Notes under the pieces: model-generated | Database searches by the model: none | Told to the model about the DNA's origin: nothing | Seen by the model: only the letters and a program-made list of their open reading frames with translations | Program-made: the position numbers and the translations under genes | Assembly: GCA_944378105.1 (NCBI GenBank) | Contig: CALWGC010000025.1 | Coordinates: 1 to 33,401 of the forward strand | Direction of reading: 5' to 3' | DNA: 33,401 nt | DNA from: an uncultured Clostridia bacterium | Lineage (GTDB): Bacteria; Bacillota; Clostridia; Lachnospirales; Anaerotignaceae | Shown here: in pieces, positions 14,475 to 22,794 of the stretch | How the letters are laid out: the number at the start of each line of letters is the position of its first letter | How positions within the stretch are numbered: the first letter of the stretch is position 1

Positions 14475-15908
14475 TTACAGTTTGGCCAATTCTTCTGCAA
14501 TCACGGCATTGACCGTTCCTGGGTCGGCTTTTCCTTTCAGTTGTTTCATGCACTGGCCCATCAAGAAACGGGTTACTTTTTCGTTTCCTTCTTTCCATTC
14601 TGCAATGCTCTTTGGATTGTCTGCCAGCACTTTCACCACAATTTCCCGTACCAAATTGTCGTCTTGTACCATTTCCAGGCCGTTTTCTTTGATATACTGT
14701 TCCGGTTCCACGTTTTCCTTGAACATTTTTTCAAAGACTTCCTTGGCCGTTGGGCGGTTCACCACGTTTTTCTTCACCAGCAAAATCAGTTTGCCCAGGT
14801 TTGCAAAATCAAAGGAGATGTCTTCCACATCAGTGCTTGTTTCTGTCGCCAAACGCAATACTTCGCCCATGATCCAGTTGGATACTTCTTTTGGCTCATT
14901 GCAAGCGGCCAACGCCTGTTCAAAAATTTCCACCAGATATTTGCTTCCCGTGATGATGTCCACGTCATATTCCGGCAAGCCATAATCGGCCAAATATCTT
15001 GCTTTCTTTGCATCGGGCAGTTCTGGCATTTCGCTTTTCACCCGAGCAATCCATTCGTCGCTGATTTCAATGGGCACCAGGTCTGGTTCTGGGAAATAAC
15101 GATAATCCTGGGCGTTTTCTTTAGAACGCATCGCAAAGCTTGCGCCCTTGTTGTCGTCCCATCTTCTCGTTTCCTGTACCACCCGGCCGCCTTCTTCGAT
15201 GACTTCAATCTGGCGTTTCCGCTCCCCTTCAATGGCTCTTGCAATGGCTTTAAAGGAGTTGATGTTTTTCATTTCCGTTCTGGTCCCCAGTTCGTCTGTG
15301 GTCACAGGACGCACCGAAAGGTTCACGTCGGCACGCAGGGAACCTTGTTCCATCTTACAATCGGAAACCCCGGTGTATTGCAAAATGGCTTTCAGCTTCG
15401 TCAAATACGCAATGACTTCTTCGCCTGTTTCAAAATCCGGTTCCGATACGATTTCCAACAGTGGCACACCACAACGGTTGTAGTCCACCAGCGTGCAGTC
15501 ATCCCAAGGATCGTGAATCAGTTTCCCGGCGTCTTCTTCCATGTGGATTTCATGAATCCGAATGGCCTTTTTCTTGCCGTTTACTTCAATATCAATATGG
15601 CCATTGCGGCAGATGGGCAGATATAACTGGCTCACCTGGTAGGCCTTTGGCAAGTCGGGATAGAAATAGTTCTTCCGGTCAAATTTGTTATATTGGGTAA
15701 TTTCGCAGTTGGTAGCAATGCCCACCCGGATGGCATATTCCACCACCTGGCGGTTTAATACCGGCAGCGTCCCCGGCATACCGGAGCACACTTCGCACAC
15801 ATGGGTGTTTGGTTCCCCGCCAAATTCCGTGGAACAGTTGCAAAAGATTTTTGTTTTGGTGGAAAGCTCGGTATGCACTTCCAACCCCATCGTTGTAATA
15901 TAGTCCAT
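14475..15908 (-). CDS. gatB: Asp-tRNA(Asn)/Glu-tRNA(Gln) amidotransferase subunit B
   Basis: A 477-residue subunit that binds the misacylated tRNA and phosphorylates the side-chain carboxylate before amidation. The N-terminal cradle starts GLEVHTELSTKTKIFC and contains the CxC and CxxC pairs of the structural zinc site (CNCS, CEVC). The kinase region includes DLPKAYQVSQLYLPIC, EDAGKLIHD and VDYNRCGVPLLEIVSEPD. The C-terminal helical and YqeY-like tail domains are complete (GNEKVTRFLMGQCMKQLKGK). The ATG at 15908 lies 3 nt after the gatA stop, with the AAGGAGG inside the gatA end, so translation is coupled. It is the last gene of aspS-gatCAB. Confidence 0.97.
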   Translation of the reverse strand: MDYITTMGLEVHTELSTKTKIFCNCSTEFGGEPNTHVCEVCSGMPGTLPVLNRQVVEYAIRVGIATNCEITQYNKFDRKNYFYPDLPKAYQVSQLYLPICRNGHIDIEVNGKKKAIRIHEIHMEEDAGKLIHDPWDDCTLVDYNRCGVPLLEIVSEPDFETGEEVIAYLTKLKAILQYTGVSDCKMEQGSLRADVNLSVRPVTTDELGTRTEMKNINSFKAIARAIEGERKRQIEVIEEGGRVVQETRRWDDNKGASFAMRSKENAQDYRYFPEPDLVPIEISDEWIARVKSEMPELPDAKKARYLADYGLPEYDVDIITGSKYLVEIFEQALAACNEPKEVSNWIMGEVLRLATETSTDVEDISFDFANLGKLILLVKKNVVNRPTAKEVFEKMFKENVEPEQYIKENGLEMVQDDNLVREIVVKVLADNPKSIAEWKEGNEKVTRFLMGQCMKQLKGKADPGTVNAVIAEELAKL

Positions 15909-15911
15909 GCC

Positions 15912-17378
15912 TTACGCCTCCTTCTTTGTTTCTGGCAAATGCAAATGATAATCGGTGGCCTGCTGGAAGGCATAACCAATGTTCAGCAGCTGGCTTTCCG
16001 TAAAGGCCTGGCCCGTCAGCTGTAACCCCACCGGAAGCCCTTCTTTGTCAAAGCCACAAGGTACCACCAAAGAAGGAAGCCCTGCCAAGTTCACCGATAC
16101 GGTATAAATATCGCCCAAGTACATTTTCAGTGGGTCGCTCAAGCTTTCGCCCAGTTTCAATGCCGTGGTTGGCGCCGTTGGGCTCAAGATGCAATCAAAT
16201 TTTCCAAAGGCGCGGTCAAAGCTCTGTTTGATGACGGCTTTCACCTGTAATGCTTTTTTATAGTAAGCATCATAATAGCCGCTGGAAAGTACGAAAGCGC
16301 CAATCATAATCCGGCGTTTGACTTCCATGCCAAAGCCTTGGCTTCTGGATTTATAATACAAGTCCGTCAAATCCTTGTATTCCGGCGCTGCATAGCCATA
16401 TTTCACCCCGTCAAACCGGGACAAGTTGCTGCTGGCTTCGGCGCAGGCAATGATATAGTAAGCGGGAATCGCATAATCCGTTTCCGGCATAGAAAATTCT
16501 TCCACAATGGCGCCCATTTCTTCCAGCTTTTTGGCTGCCGCCAGTACCCGTTCCTTCACATCGGCCTGCAACCCATCGCCAAAGTATTCCTTTGGAATCC
16601 CAATGCGTTTGCCTTTGATGTCGCCGGTCAGCTGGGTCTGGATGGCGCCTGCTGCCACAGAAGTACTGTCTTTTGGGTCATGGCCGCTGATGATGGAAAG
16701 TACTTCGGCCACGTCTTCCACGTTTTTGCCCAAAGGTCCAATCTGGTCCAAAGAAGAAGCATAGGCAATGAGGCCATACCGAGAAACCGAACCATAGGTC
16801 GGTTTCAAACCGGTCACGCCGCAAAAAGAAGCCGGCTGACGGATGGAGCCGCCGGTGTCAGAACCCAAAGTATAGAAGGCTTCGCCTGCGGCCACGGCTG
16901 CCGCCGAACCGCCGCTGGAGCCGCCAGGGCTTCTTTGGGTACCCCAAGGGTTTACCACAGGGCCATAAAAAGAAGTTTCGCTGGTGGAACCCATGGCAAA
17001 TTCGTCCATGTTCAATTTGCCCAAAATCACGGCCCCTGCTTCTTCCAAACGGTTCACTGCCGTGGAAGAATAAAACGGTTTAAACCCAGTCAAAATCTTC
17101 GATGCACAAGTGGTCAAAATCCCCTTCGTGCACATGTTGTCTTTCACGGCCATCGGCACGCCGGCCAAAGGCGAAGTCAATGTTCCTTCGTCAATGCCCT
17201 TTTGCACCTTTTTGGCCTGGGCCATGGCTTCGTCAGCGCAAACGGTGATAAAGGCGTTGACATCCTTGTCCTTTTCAGCAATGCGGTCCAAGGCGGCCTT
17301 GGTCACTTCTTCTACGCCAATCTCTTTCGCCTTTATTTTCTTGCCCACTTCCAGGGCACTCATGTTCATCCAATCCAT
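15912..17378 (-). CDS. gatA: Asp-tRNA(Asn)/Glu-tRNA(Gln) amidotransferase subunit A
   Basis: A 488-residue amidase-signature enzyme that releases ammonia from glutamine for transamidation. The Ser-cisSer-Lys triad is visible: Lys in GVPMAVKDNMC (about residue 79), the serine-rich stretch SPGGSSGGSAAAVAAG (about 150), and the nucleophile region GSDTGGSIRQPASFCGVTGL (about 172-191). Length is standard. The ATG at 17378 follows AAGAGGAGGAG. It lies 14 nt from gatC and 3 nt from gatB, so the subunits are made together. With the archaeal-type AspRS upstream, the main product is probably Asn-tRNA(Asn), though Gln-tRNA(Gln) formation is also possible. Confidence 0.97.
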   Translation of the reverse strand: MDWMNMSALEVGKKIKAKEIGVEEVTKAALDRIAEKDKDVNAFITVCADEAMAQAKKVQKGIDEGTLTSPLAGVPMAVKDNMCTKGILTTCASKILTGFKPFYSSTAVNRLEEAGAVILGKLNMDEFAMGSTSETSFYGPVVNPWGTQRSPGGSSGGSAAAVAAGEAFYTLGSDTGGSIRQPASFCGVTGLKPTYGSVSRYGLIAYASSLDQIGPLGKNVEDVAEVLSIISGHDPKDSTSVAAGAIQTQLTGDIKGKRIGIPKEYFGDGLQADVKERVLAAAKKLEEMGAIVEEFSMPETDYAIPAYYIIACAEASSNLSRFDGVKYGYAAPEYKDLTDLYYKSRSQGFGMEVKRRIMIGAFVLSSGYYDAYYKKALQVKAVIKQSFDRAFGKFDCILSPTAPTTALKLGESLSDPLKMYLGDIYTVSVNLAGLPSLVVPCGFDKEGLPVGLQLTGQAFTESQLLNIGYAFQQATDYHLHLPETKKEA

Positions 17379-17392
17379 CGGTACTCCTCCTC

Positions 17393-17680
17393 TTATTCCA
17401 CCGTCTTAGGCACCTGGAAGCAGCCGTCTTTCTTCTTTGGTGCATTGAGGGTAATCAGTTCGCGATCCACCGAAGGCCGCACTTCGTCTTCCCGGAACAC
17501 GTTTTTCACCGGAAAGGCATGGCTCATGGCTTCGATGCCGGTGGTATCCACTTCGTTGAGCACGTCCATATAGTTGATGATTTTTTCCATTTCGTTTTTG
17601 GCGCTTTCCTTCTCGCTCTCGTCCAGCTGAAGTCTGGCCAAAATACCGATGTAATCAATCATTTCGTCTGTGATTTTCAT
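17393..17680 (-). CDS. gatC: Asp-tRNA(Asn)/Glu-tRNA(Gln) amidotransferase subunit C
   Basis: A 95-residue subunit that wraps around GatA and GatB and stabilises the complex. Family features are IDYIGILARLQLDESEKE at the N-terminus, the helical stretch INYMDVLNEVDTTGIEAM, and a C-terminal extended part with FREDEVRPSVDRE and LNAPKKKDGCFQVPKTVE, a close match to usual GatC tails. The ATG at 17680 is preceded by AGAAAGGAAG. The gene lies between aspS and gatA in one operon. Confidence 0.95.
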   Translation of the reverse strand: MKITDEMIDYIGILARLQLDESEKESAKNEMEKIINYMDVLNEVDTTGIEAMSHAFPVKNVFREDEVRPSVDRELITLNAPKKKDGCFQVPKTVE

Positions 17681-17768
17681 ACAATCTTCCTTTCTATCCC
17701 CGTTTTTCGCATCAAAAGACGAGCCTTTTTTGCAAAAGAACTCGCCTTTTTGTTCTCTTTGTGTTTCA

Positions 17769-19097
17769 TCAGGGTGTCAGTCTGGACAAGTCTCTTGGGA
17801 AGAGAGATGCCACACGGACATTGCTTTCATCCATCAACTTCATGCAGAAGCGTTCCAGCCCCATGCCCAATCCACCGTGAGGAGGCATGCCGTGTTTGTG
17901 GATCATCAAAAAGTCGGTGAAATCTTCTGGATTCAAGCCTTTGGCAATCATTTTTTCCACCTGCATGTCATAATCATGGATTCTCTGACCGCCGGTGGTC
18001 ACTTCCATGCCGCGGAAGAGCAGGTCAAAGCTTAAGGTATATTTTGGATCTTCCGGATCGTCCATGGCATAGAACGGACGTTTTTTCACCGGATAGTGGG
18101 TGACAAATACAAATTCGCTGTTGTATTTTTCTTTGAAGAGCTTACTAATCAGCTGCTCTTCTTCTGGTTCCAGATCATAAGGATCTTTGATTTTGCGGCC
18201 ATATTCGGCGGCCACCATTTCTTTTGCGTCTTTAAAGCGCACACATGGAATTTCGTCCACTTCTGGCAGCGTCACATTCAAAATCTTTAATTCTCTGGCA
18301 TATTCTTCATTCAAAGTTTTGATGATGTTTTTGATGGCGCCCGTTTCTGCTTCCATCACATCCGTAAAACTATCAATAAAGCCCATTTCCAGGTCCAAAC
18401 CCATATATTCGTTCAAATGGCGGGTGGTGTTGTGTTTTTCTGCCCGGAATACGGGAGCCACTTCAAACACTTTTTCAAATACGCCAACCATGGTTTGTTT
18501 GTAGAACTGTGGGCTTTGGGCCAAATATGCTTTGCGGCCAAAATAGTCCATTTTGAAAATGTTGGCGCCGCCTTCTGCACCGCTGGCCACGATCTTTGGT
18601 GTGTGAATTTCCGTAAAGCCTTGGCTCATCAAGTAATCACGGAAGCCTTTTACCACACCTTCTTGCAGTTTAAAGATGGCTCTCTCCCGCACATTACGCA
18701 GCGTAATGGGCCGCAGTTCCATATTCTTTTCCAGCGTCACACCCAATTTCCGTTTGGAAAGATTGATGCCCGGCGCTTCCTTCGGTGTCGTCAGCACTTC
18801 CACTTCCGTCAGATGAATTTCCAATCCGTTGGGGGCCCGGTCGTCTTTTTTCAGACTGCCTTTCACCCGCACCGAATATTCTACGCCCAAAGACTTGATA
18901 TCACAGTTGCAAGTGTCCTTGTTCCAAACACACTGCACAATGCCGTTGCGTTTGCGCAGCGTCACAAACCCAAAATCGCCCATGTCCTTGATGGAATAAA
19001 TCATGCCATGGGTTTGCACCATGTCGCCGTCTTGCTGACTGAGCATTTCGGCAATTTCCAAATCGGAACTTGTTCTTTTTCCGGAAACGGTTTCCAT
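17769..19097 (-). CDS. aspS: Archaeal-type, probably non-discriminating aspartyl-tRNA synthetase
   Basis: A 442-residue class II synthetase lacking the GAD insertion of bacterial AspRS (about 590 residues), so it is the archaeal/eukaryotic type. It has an N-terminal OB-fold anticodon domain, a catalytic core with FTEIHTPKIVASGAEGG, AQSPQFYKQTMV, motif 2 FRAEKHNTTRHLNEY and motif 3 GGLGMGLERFCMKL, and ends LFPRDLSRLTP. In the anticodon loop, Pro89 (DRAPNGLE) takes the place of the lysine of discriminating archaeal enzymes, and Tyr34 that of their tryptophan. This supports charging of tRNA(Asn) with Asp, to be amidated by the GatCAB encoded next. The ATG at 19097 has AAAGGAGAG; a longer start lacks a site. 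Confidence 0.93.
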   Translation of the reverse strand: METVSGKRTSSDLEIAEMLSQQDGDMVQTHGMIYSIKDMGDFGFVTLRKRNGIVQCVWNKDTCNCDIKSLGVEYSVRVKGSLKKDDRAPNGLEIHLTEVEVLTTPKEAPGINLSKRKLGVTLEKNMELRPITLRNVRERAIFKLQEGVVKGFRDYLMSQGFTEIHTPKIVASGAEGGANIFKMDYFGRKAYLAQSPQFYKQTMVGVFEKVFEVAPVFRAEKHNTTRHLNEYMGLDLEMGFIDSFTDVMEAETGAIKNIIKTLNEEYARELKILNVTLPEVDEIPCVRFKDAKEMVAAEYGRKIKDPYDLEPEEEQLISKLFKEKYNSEFVFVTHYPVKKRPFYAMDDPEDPKYTLSFDLLFRGMEVTTGGQRIHDYDMQVEKMIAKGLNPEDFTDFLMIHKHGMPPHGGLGMGLERFCMKLMDESNVRVASLFPRDLSRLTP

Positions 19098-19157
19098 TTG
19101 TAATCTCTCCTTTATCGCTGCGGCAAAGCCTTTGCCGCCCAATTTACCTATTATAAT

Positions 19158-19186
19158 ACAATATCATACCTTCCACCTAAAATCAA
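19158..19186 (-). promoter_or_regulatory. aspS-gatCAB promoter
   Basis: On minus: TTGATT (19181-19186), 17-bp spacer, TGATATTGT giving an extended -10 TATTGT (19158-19163). A hairpin GCGGCAAA/TTTGCCGC (about 19117-19135) lies in the 5' leader just before the ribosome site. No T-box motif is seen. Confidence 0.5.
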
Positions 19187-19259
19187 TGTTTCTTCCAAGA
19201 AACTTCATAGTTTCTTTTCATTTTGTTTCCAAAACAGTCCTTTTTTTTGTCGAAAACCG

Positions 19260-19268
19260 TGTTATAAT
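19260..19268 (+). promoter_or_regulatory. Extended -10 promoter of the alarmone synthetase gene
   Basis: TGTTATAAT at 19260-19268 is a perfect extended -10. The -35 region is T-rich but not a clear match. A small hairpin CTGCC/GGCAG (about 19298-19310) lies directly before the AAAAAAGGAG ribosome site. Confidence 0.55.
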
Positions 19269-19328
19269 GAAAAAGAAGAAACCCAAATCATCAAATGCTG
19301 CCTCTGGCAGAAAAAAGGAGTGATTTCT

Positions 19329-20093
19329 TTGCCGGATACACTATCCATCAAAGAGAAAGTAGAAAAAAATTTTGCAAAACCCGCCGGTCTTTCCAAAGAG
19401 GCCGCCGCTTTTATTGAAGAAACTTGGCAGTTTCAAGAAATTATGATGATGTATAACTCGGCCATTCGCGAAGTGCGCACCAAACTGGAAATCCTCAACG
19501 ATGACCTGGCCATGCGCAATAGCCGCAACCCCATCGAGTTTATCACCCAACGGGTCAAAAAACCGGTCAGCATCATCCAAAAGCTCCAGCGCAACGGTTG
19601 GGAAGTTTCCGCCCCTTCCATTGTGGAACACTTAAACGACGTGGCCGGTATTCGCGTCATCTGTTCTTTCATTGACGATATCTATGAAGTAGCCGAAATG
19701 CTGGGCTCCCAAGACGACGTCACCGTCATCAAAGTAAAAGATTACATCAAAAATCCCAAACCCAATGGCTACCGTAGCTATCATATGATCATCGAAATTC
19801 CTGTCTTTTTCTCCGACCGTACCCAATCCATGCGGGTGGAAATCCAAATCCGCACCATTGCCATGGACTTTTGGGCCAGCCTGGAGCATCAGCTGAAGTA
19901 TAAAAAGATGGTGGCCAACGAAGAAGAGATTTATAATCAACTGGCCGAATGTGCCACCACCATCGCCCAAGTGGATCAAAAAATGCAAGACATTCGAAAA
20001 CAAATTGAAAATAGCTCCGATTCCTCTGCCCTTTCCGCCAAAGATAAACTGGAGCGGCTCGGTAACGGCCTCATGCGCCCCGGTACCCTCTAA
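19329..20093 (+). CDS. Small alarmone synthetase (RelQ/YjbM-like (p)ppGpp synthetase)
   Basis: A 254-residue single-domain RelA/SpoT nucleotidyltransferase that makes (p)ppGpp from ATP and GDP/GTP. It has no HD hydrolase domain and no TGS/ACT regulatory part. Synthetase motifs are VKKPVSIIQKLQRNG, the metal-binding DVAGIRVICSFIDDIY, the substrate loop KDYIKNPKPNGYRSYHMII and VEIQIRTIAMDFWASLEHQL with the catalytic Glu-x-Gln. A helical tail (about residues 195-254) is typical of tetrameric RelQ-type enzymes. A TTG at 19329 is chosen because AAAGGAG lies 8 nt upstream; the GTG at 19320 is inside that site. The stop overlaps that of the convergent azlD gene. Confidence 0.93.
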   Translation: MPDTLSIKEKVEKNFAKPAGLSKEAAAFIEETWQFQEIMMMYNSAIREVRTKLEILNDDLAMRNSRNPIEFITQRVKKPVSIIQKLQRNGWEVSAPSIVEHLNDVAGIRVICSFIDDIYEVAEMLGSQDDVTVIKVKDYIKNPKPNGYRSYHMIIEIPVFFSDRTQSMRVEIQIRTIAMDFWASLEHQLKYKKMVANEEEIYNQLAECATTIAQVDQKMQDIRKQIENSSDSSALSAKDKLERLGNGLMRPGTL

Positions 20094-20410
20094 AGGCGCA
20101 GCAGCACCATATAAAGAATCGTCGAAACCCCGATGCTAAGTAACGGGCTGTTTTTCCACCAGTGTAACGCCATGGCCACCGCCACCGCCAAAAGCTGAAA
20201 CGCACTTTCCCTTGGCGCCGAAAGCGATACACTTTTGATGCAATAAATCACCAAAACGGCCATCACCGCCATCGGTAACGTGTTCCCCAGATAGGTCACT
20301 GTCCGGGGAACTTCTTTTTTTCCATTAAAACAAAGAAAGGGCAGCACCCGCGGGATAAACGAACAAATGGCACAAACCAAAATGCTCAAAAACATCGTCG
20401 TCTCACTCAT
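20090..20410 (-). CDS. azlD: Branched-chain amino acid exporter small subunit AzlD
   Basis: A 106-residue membrane protein with three to four hydrophobic segments (TMFLSILVCAICSFIPRVLP; YLGNTLPMAVMAVLVIYCI; AFQLLAVAVAMALHWW; LSIGVSTILYMVLLRL), the AzlD pattern. With AzlC it forms an export system for branched-chain amino acids. The ATG at 20410 lies inside the azlC end (ATG-AGTGA overlap), so expression is coupled. A TTG 6 nt earlier is less likely. Its TAG stop overlaps the TAA of the plus-strand alarmone synthetase. Confidence 0.92.
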   Translation of the reverse strand: MSETTMFLSILVCAICSFIPRVLPFLCFNGKKEVPRTVTYLGNTLPMAVMAVLVIYCIKSVSLSAPRESAFQLLAVAVAMALHWWKNSPLLSIGVSTILYMVLLRL

Positions 20411-21092
20411 GCCCAATCACCCCTTCCAATTTTTTCCGCTGTAACAATAAGAAAAACACCGTCACCAAAAGTGTCGGCAACAAAAATTGCTCCGGCCCTA
20501 ACACAATCAAAAATACCACCGCAATCACAAGCCCCGTGATGGCCGGTCTGTGGCTTTTGGCGCTTTTCCATTGCTCCACAAAAATCACTGCAAACAGCGC
20601 CGTCATGGCAAAATCCACACCCGTCATATCAAAGGGCAGCGCCGTACCGGCAAAGGCCCCGATGGCCGTGCCCAAAATCCAATAACATTGGTCCAATAAA
20701 CTAATCCAAAAAAACACACGCCCCTGCCGCATCGGTGGCTGTACCGCCGTACCACAAAGCAGCGAATACGTCTCGTCTGTCAGCGCAAAAATCAAATACG
20801 GCCGCGCCTTCCCCGCCTTCTGAAACGATTCCACAAAAGAAAGCCCATAAAAAATATGTCTGGCGTTTAATAATAGCGTCGTGGCCCCAATCATCCCAAG
20901 GGACGCATGCTGTGCCAAAAGCGGCACAAAGGCATATTGCACCGATCCAGCATAAATCAATAAACTGCAAGCAAGCGCCGCATACCAAGGAAACCCGGCA
21001 CTGACAAATAATAGCCCAAAGGCCGCCCCCATAAATAAGTACCCACAAAGCACCGGCACCGTCTTTTTCGCCGCAAAGCGAAATTCATCCAT
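20403..21092 (-). CDS. azlC: Branched-chain amino acid exporter AzlC
   Basis: A 229-residue permease of the LIV-E/AzlC family. The signature MGAAFGLLFVSAGFPWYAALACSLLIYAGSVQY (read in two parts here: residues about 25-40 and 45-57) and LLLNARHIFYGLSF with TDETYSLL are present. Several membrane segments follow, ending in a basic tail. The ATG at 21092 is preceded by AGGGGAAGGAAAA. It overlaps azlD, with which it exports leucine, isoleucine and valine or analogues. The leader carries a terminator-like hairpin shared with the upstream AGCS symporter gene. Confidence 0.93.
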   Translation of the reverse strand: MDEFRFAAKKTVPVLCGYLFMGAAFGLLFVSAGFPWYAALACSLLIYAGSVQYAFVPLLAQHASLGMIGATTLLLNARHIFYGLSFVESFQKAGKARPYLIFALTDETYSLLCGTAVQPPMRQGRVFFWISLLDQCYWILGTAIGAFAGTALPFDMTGVDFAMTALFAVIFVEQWKSAKSHRPAITGLVIAVVFLIVLGPEQFLLPTLLVTVFFLLLQRKKLEGVIGHE

Positions 21093-21119
21093 TTTTCCTT
21101 CCCCTCTTTCCCTGAAAAC

Positions 21120-21197
21120 AAAAAACAGGCGAAAAGCCCTGCCTTTCGCCTGAAAAAACATTAGCATCATTCTACCATTTTTCACTCACAATGTCTA
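21120..21197 (-). promoter_or_regulatory. azlCD promoter plus leader terminator (attenuator candidate)
   Basis: On minus: TAGACA (21192-21197), 17-bp spacer, TAGAAT (21169-21174). Transcription would start near 21162 and at once meet a strong hairpin CAGGCGAAA/TTTCGCCTG (21152-21126) followed by TGTTTTTTG-type U-tract. The hairpin sits between promoter and azlC, so every transcript from this promoter crosses it. It also terminates AGCS transcripts. The AGCS gene has a nearly identical promoter-hairpin arrangement. Confidence 0.6.
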
Positions 21198-21236
21198 TAT
21201 AATTGTGCAAAAAATCGTATATTTCTGCAAATTATT

Positions 21237-22673
21237 TTATTTTCTTTCTTTCTCAATGGTGTCATAGGCCACCGGCTCTGGTTTTTCTCCCCGTTCGATG
21301 GCTGGAATAAACCGATTCCAGAAATCGTTATAGAGCCGGAAAATTTCCTTCCGCTTGCCATAAATAAATACCAGTGTAATCACCACATACATGGCGCTTA
21401 ATAAGTCCGTAAAGGCCCAAAGCAGGTCTGCTTCCAAATCATAGAACACCAAAGCCGGAATAATGAAATAAATCATATAAACTGGTGTCATTTTTTTGTT
21501 TAATGGCGTATCCCCAAAGGCATAGTTTACCGATTTGGAACAGCTGTAATACATCCCGATGATCGTCGTCCAGGCAAATACCGTAATGGCTAACCCCATG
21601 AACATGCTGCCTGCATTGCCATAGGCCACCCGGAATGCCACCGTCGTCAGCTGAGAGCTGGTTACATCGGCATAGTCAATGTAAGAATTGGTCAAAATCA
21701 AAGAAAAGGCCGTCACCGAGCAAACCACAATGGTGTCCAAAAATACTTCGCCCCAGCCCCAAGCAGACTGACGCACCGGGTGGTCCGTAATGGCCGAAGC
21801 ATGGGCCACAATGCCATAGCCGGTACCGGCGTCGTTGGAATAAAGCCCACGGGCAATGCCGTAACGAATGGCATCTCTGGCCGTGGCCCCGGCAAACCCG
21901 CCAACGCCTGCCATGGGTGTAAAGGCGCTTTTAAAAATCAATGCAATCACCGATGGCAATGTATCAATATTCATAATCACAATGCCAATGCCGCCCAAGA
22001 TATAGGCCAAGGCCATAAAAGGCACCACCCGCTCCATGATGTTGGCAATTCTTCGCAACCCGCCGCCAACGGTGATAAAATATGTCACAGCCACAAATAC
22101 CACCGATGCAATGGGCGGAATCTGAAATGCTTCATATAGAGAACTGGTCACCGACTCTGTCTGTACTGCGTTGGTCCATGGCCCAAAAATGAATACGAAA
22201 AAGGCCAGTACCACCGAGCCTTTTTTCCATCCAAAGGCGTTTTTCATCACGAAAGAACGGTCGCAAAGGTACTCGTCCATGGATTTTTCATACCGTACCC
22301 GATATCTTTGCCCCAAAATGATTTCACAAGCCTTGGTGCTCATGCCCAAAAGCCCGGAAAACCACATCCAAAACACGGCCCCAGGACCGCCCATGGTGAT
22401 GGCCGTCGCCACGCCGCCAATGTTGCCGACGCCGATGGTGTTGGCCATGGCCGTACAGGCCGCCCCAAAACCGGAAACCGTTCCTTCTCCGTCCCCGTTT
22501 CCTTTGAACATTTTGCCAAAGGTGTTTTGGAAATTGAATTTCACATGACGAAAGTTGTATCCAAATCCTAATTTGATGGATAAATAAAGCCCGGTGCCCA
22601 CCAGCGCTACTGTCATTGGTGTGCCCCATAAAAAGTCCGAAATGGTTTGAATAATTGTTAATATAAATTCCAA
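21237..22673 (-). CDS. Sodium:alanine symporter family (AGCS) amino-acid transporter
   Basis: A 478-residue secondary transporter that couples Na+ entry to uptake of alanine, glycine or similar small amino acids. It has about ten to eleven membrane segments. Family motifs are GVGNIGGVATAITMGGPGAV (about residue 88 onward), FWMWFSGLLGMSTKACEI, the ISDFLWGTPMTVAL entry segment and DAIRYGIARGLYSNDAGTG. The start is taken as TTG at 22673, with AAGGGGG seven bases before it; upstream ATG codons lack ribosome sites. The leader has a promoter followed by a terminator hairpin like that of azlCD. The substrate is inferred from family. Confidence 0.92.
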   Translation of the reverse strand: MEFILTIIQTISDFLWGTPMTVALVGTGLYLSIKLGFGYNFRHVKFNFQNTFGKMFKGNGDGEGTVSGFGAACTAMANTIGVGNIGGVATAITMGGPGAVFWMWFSGLLGMSTKACEIILGQRYRVRYEKSMDEYLCDRSFVMKNAFGWKKGSVVLAFFVFIFGPWTNAVQTESVTSSLYEAFQIPPIASVVFVAVTYFITVGGGLRRIANIMERVVPFMALAYILGGIGIVIMNIDTLPSVIALIFKSAFTPMAGVGGFAGATARDAIRYGIARGLYSNDAGTGYGIVAHASAITDHPVRQSAWGWGEVFLDTIVVCSVTAFSLILTNSYIDYADVTSSQLTTVAFRVAYGNAGSMFMGLAITVFAWTTIIGMYYSCSKSVNYAFGDTPLNKKMTPVYMIYFIIPALVFYDLEADLLWAFTDLLSAMYVVITLVFIYGKRKEIFRLYNDFWNRFIPAIERGEKPEPVAYDTIEKERK

Positions 22674-22794
22674 TGCATAACCCCCTTTTGTTCTCTCCTT
22701 TTCTTCCAAAAACCACAATCCTCCCTTCTTTTCCACCATTGGAGTGCTTTCAAAAGCCCCTATTCTTTTCAAAGCCTCCCGCTCTCTTTGGAAG

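Noticed and set aside
17680..17769. A terminator between aspS and gatC
   Set aside because: A weak stem (GGCGAG/CTCGTC) with TTTTG exists, but it is short and interrupted, and gene order argues for one operon with at most partial termination.
19132..19323. A plus-strand frame ending MKKKKPKSSNAASGRKKE before the alarmone synthetase, as a possible leader peptide
   Set aside because: Its final ATG lies within the predicted -10 region and would not be transcribed from that promoter. Its stop lies at the ribosome site of the real gene.
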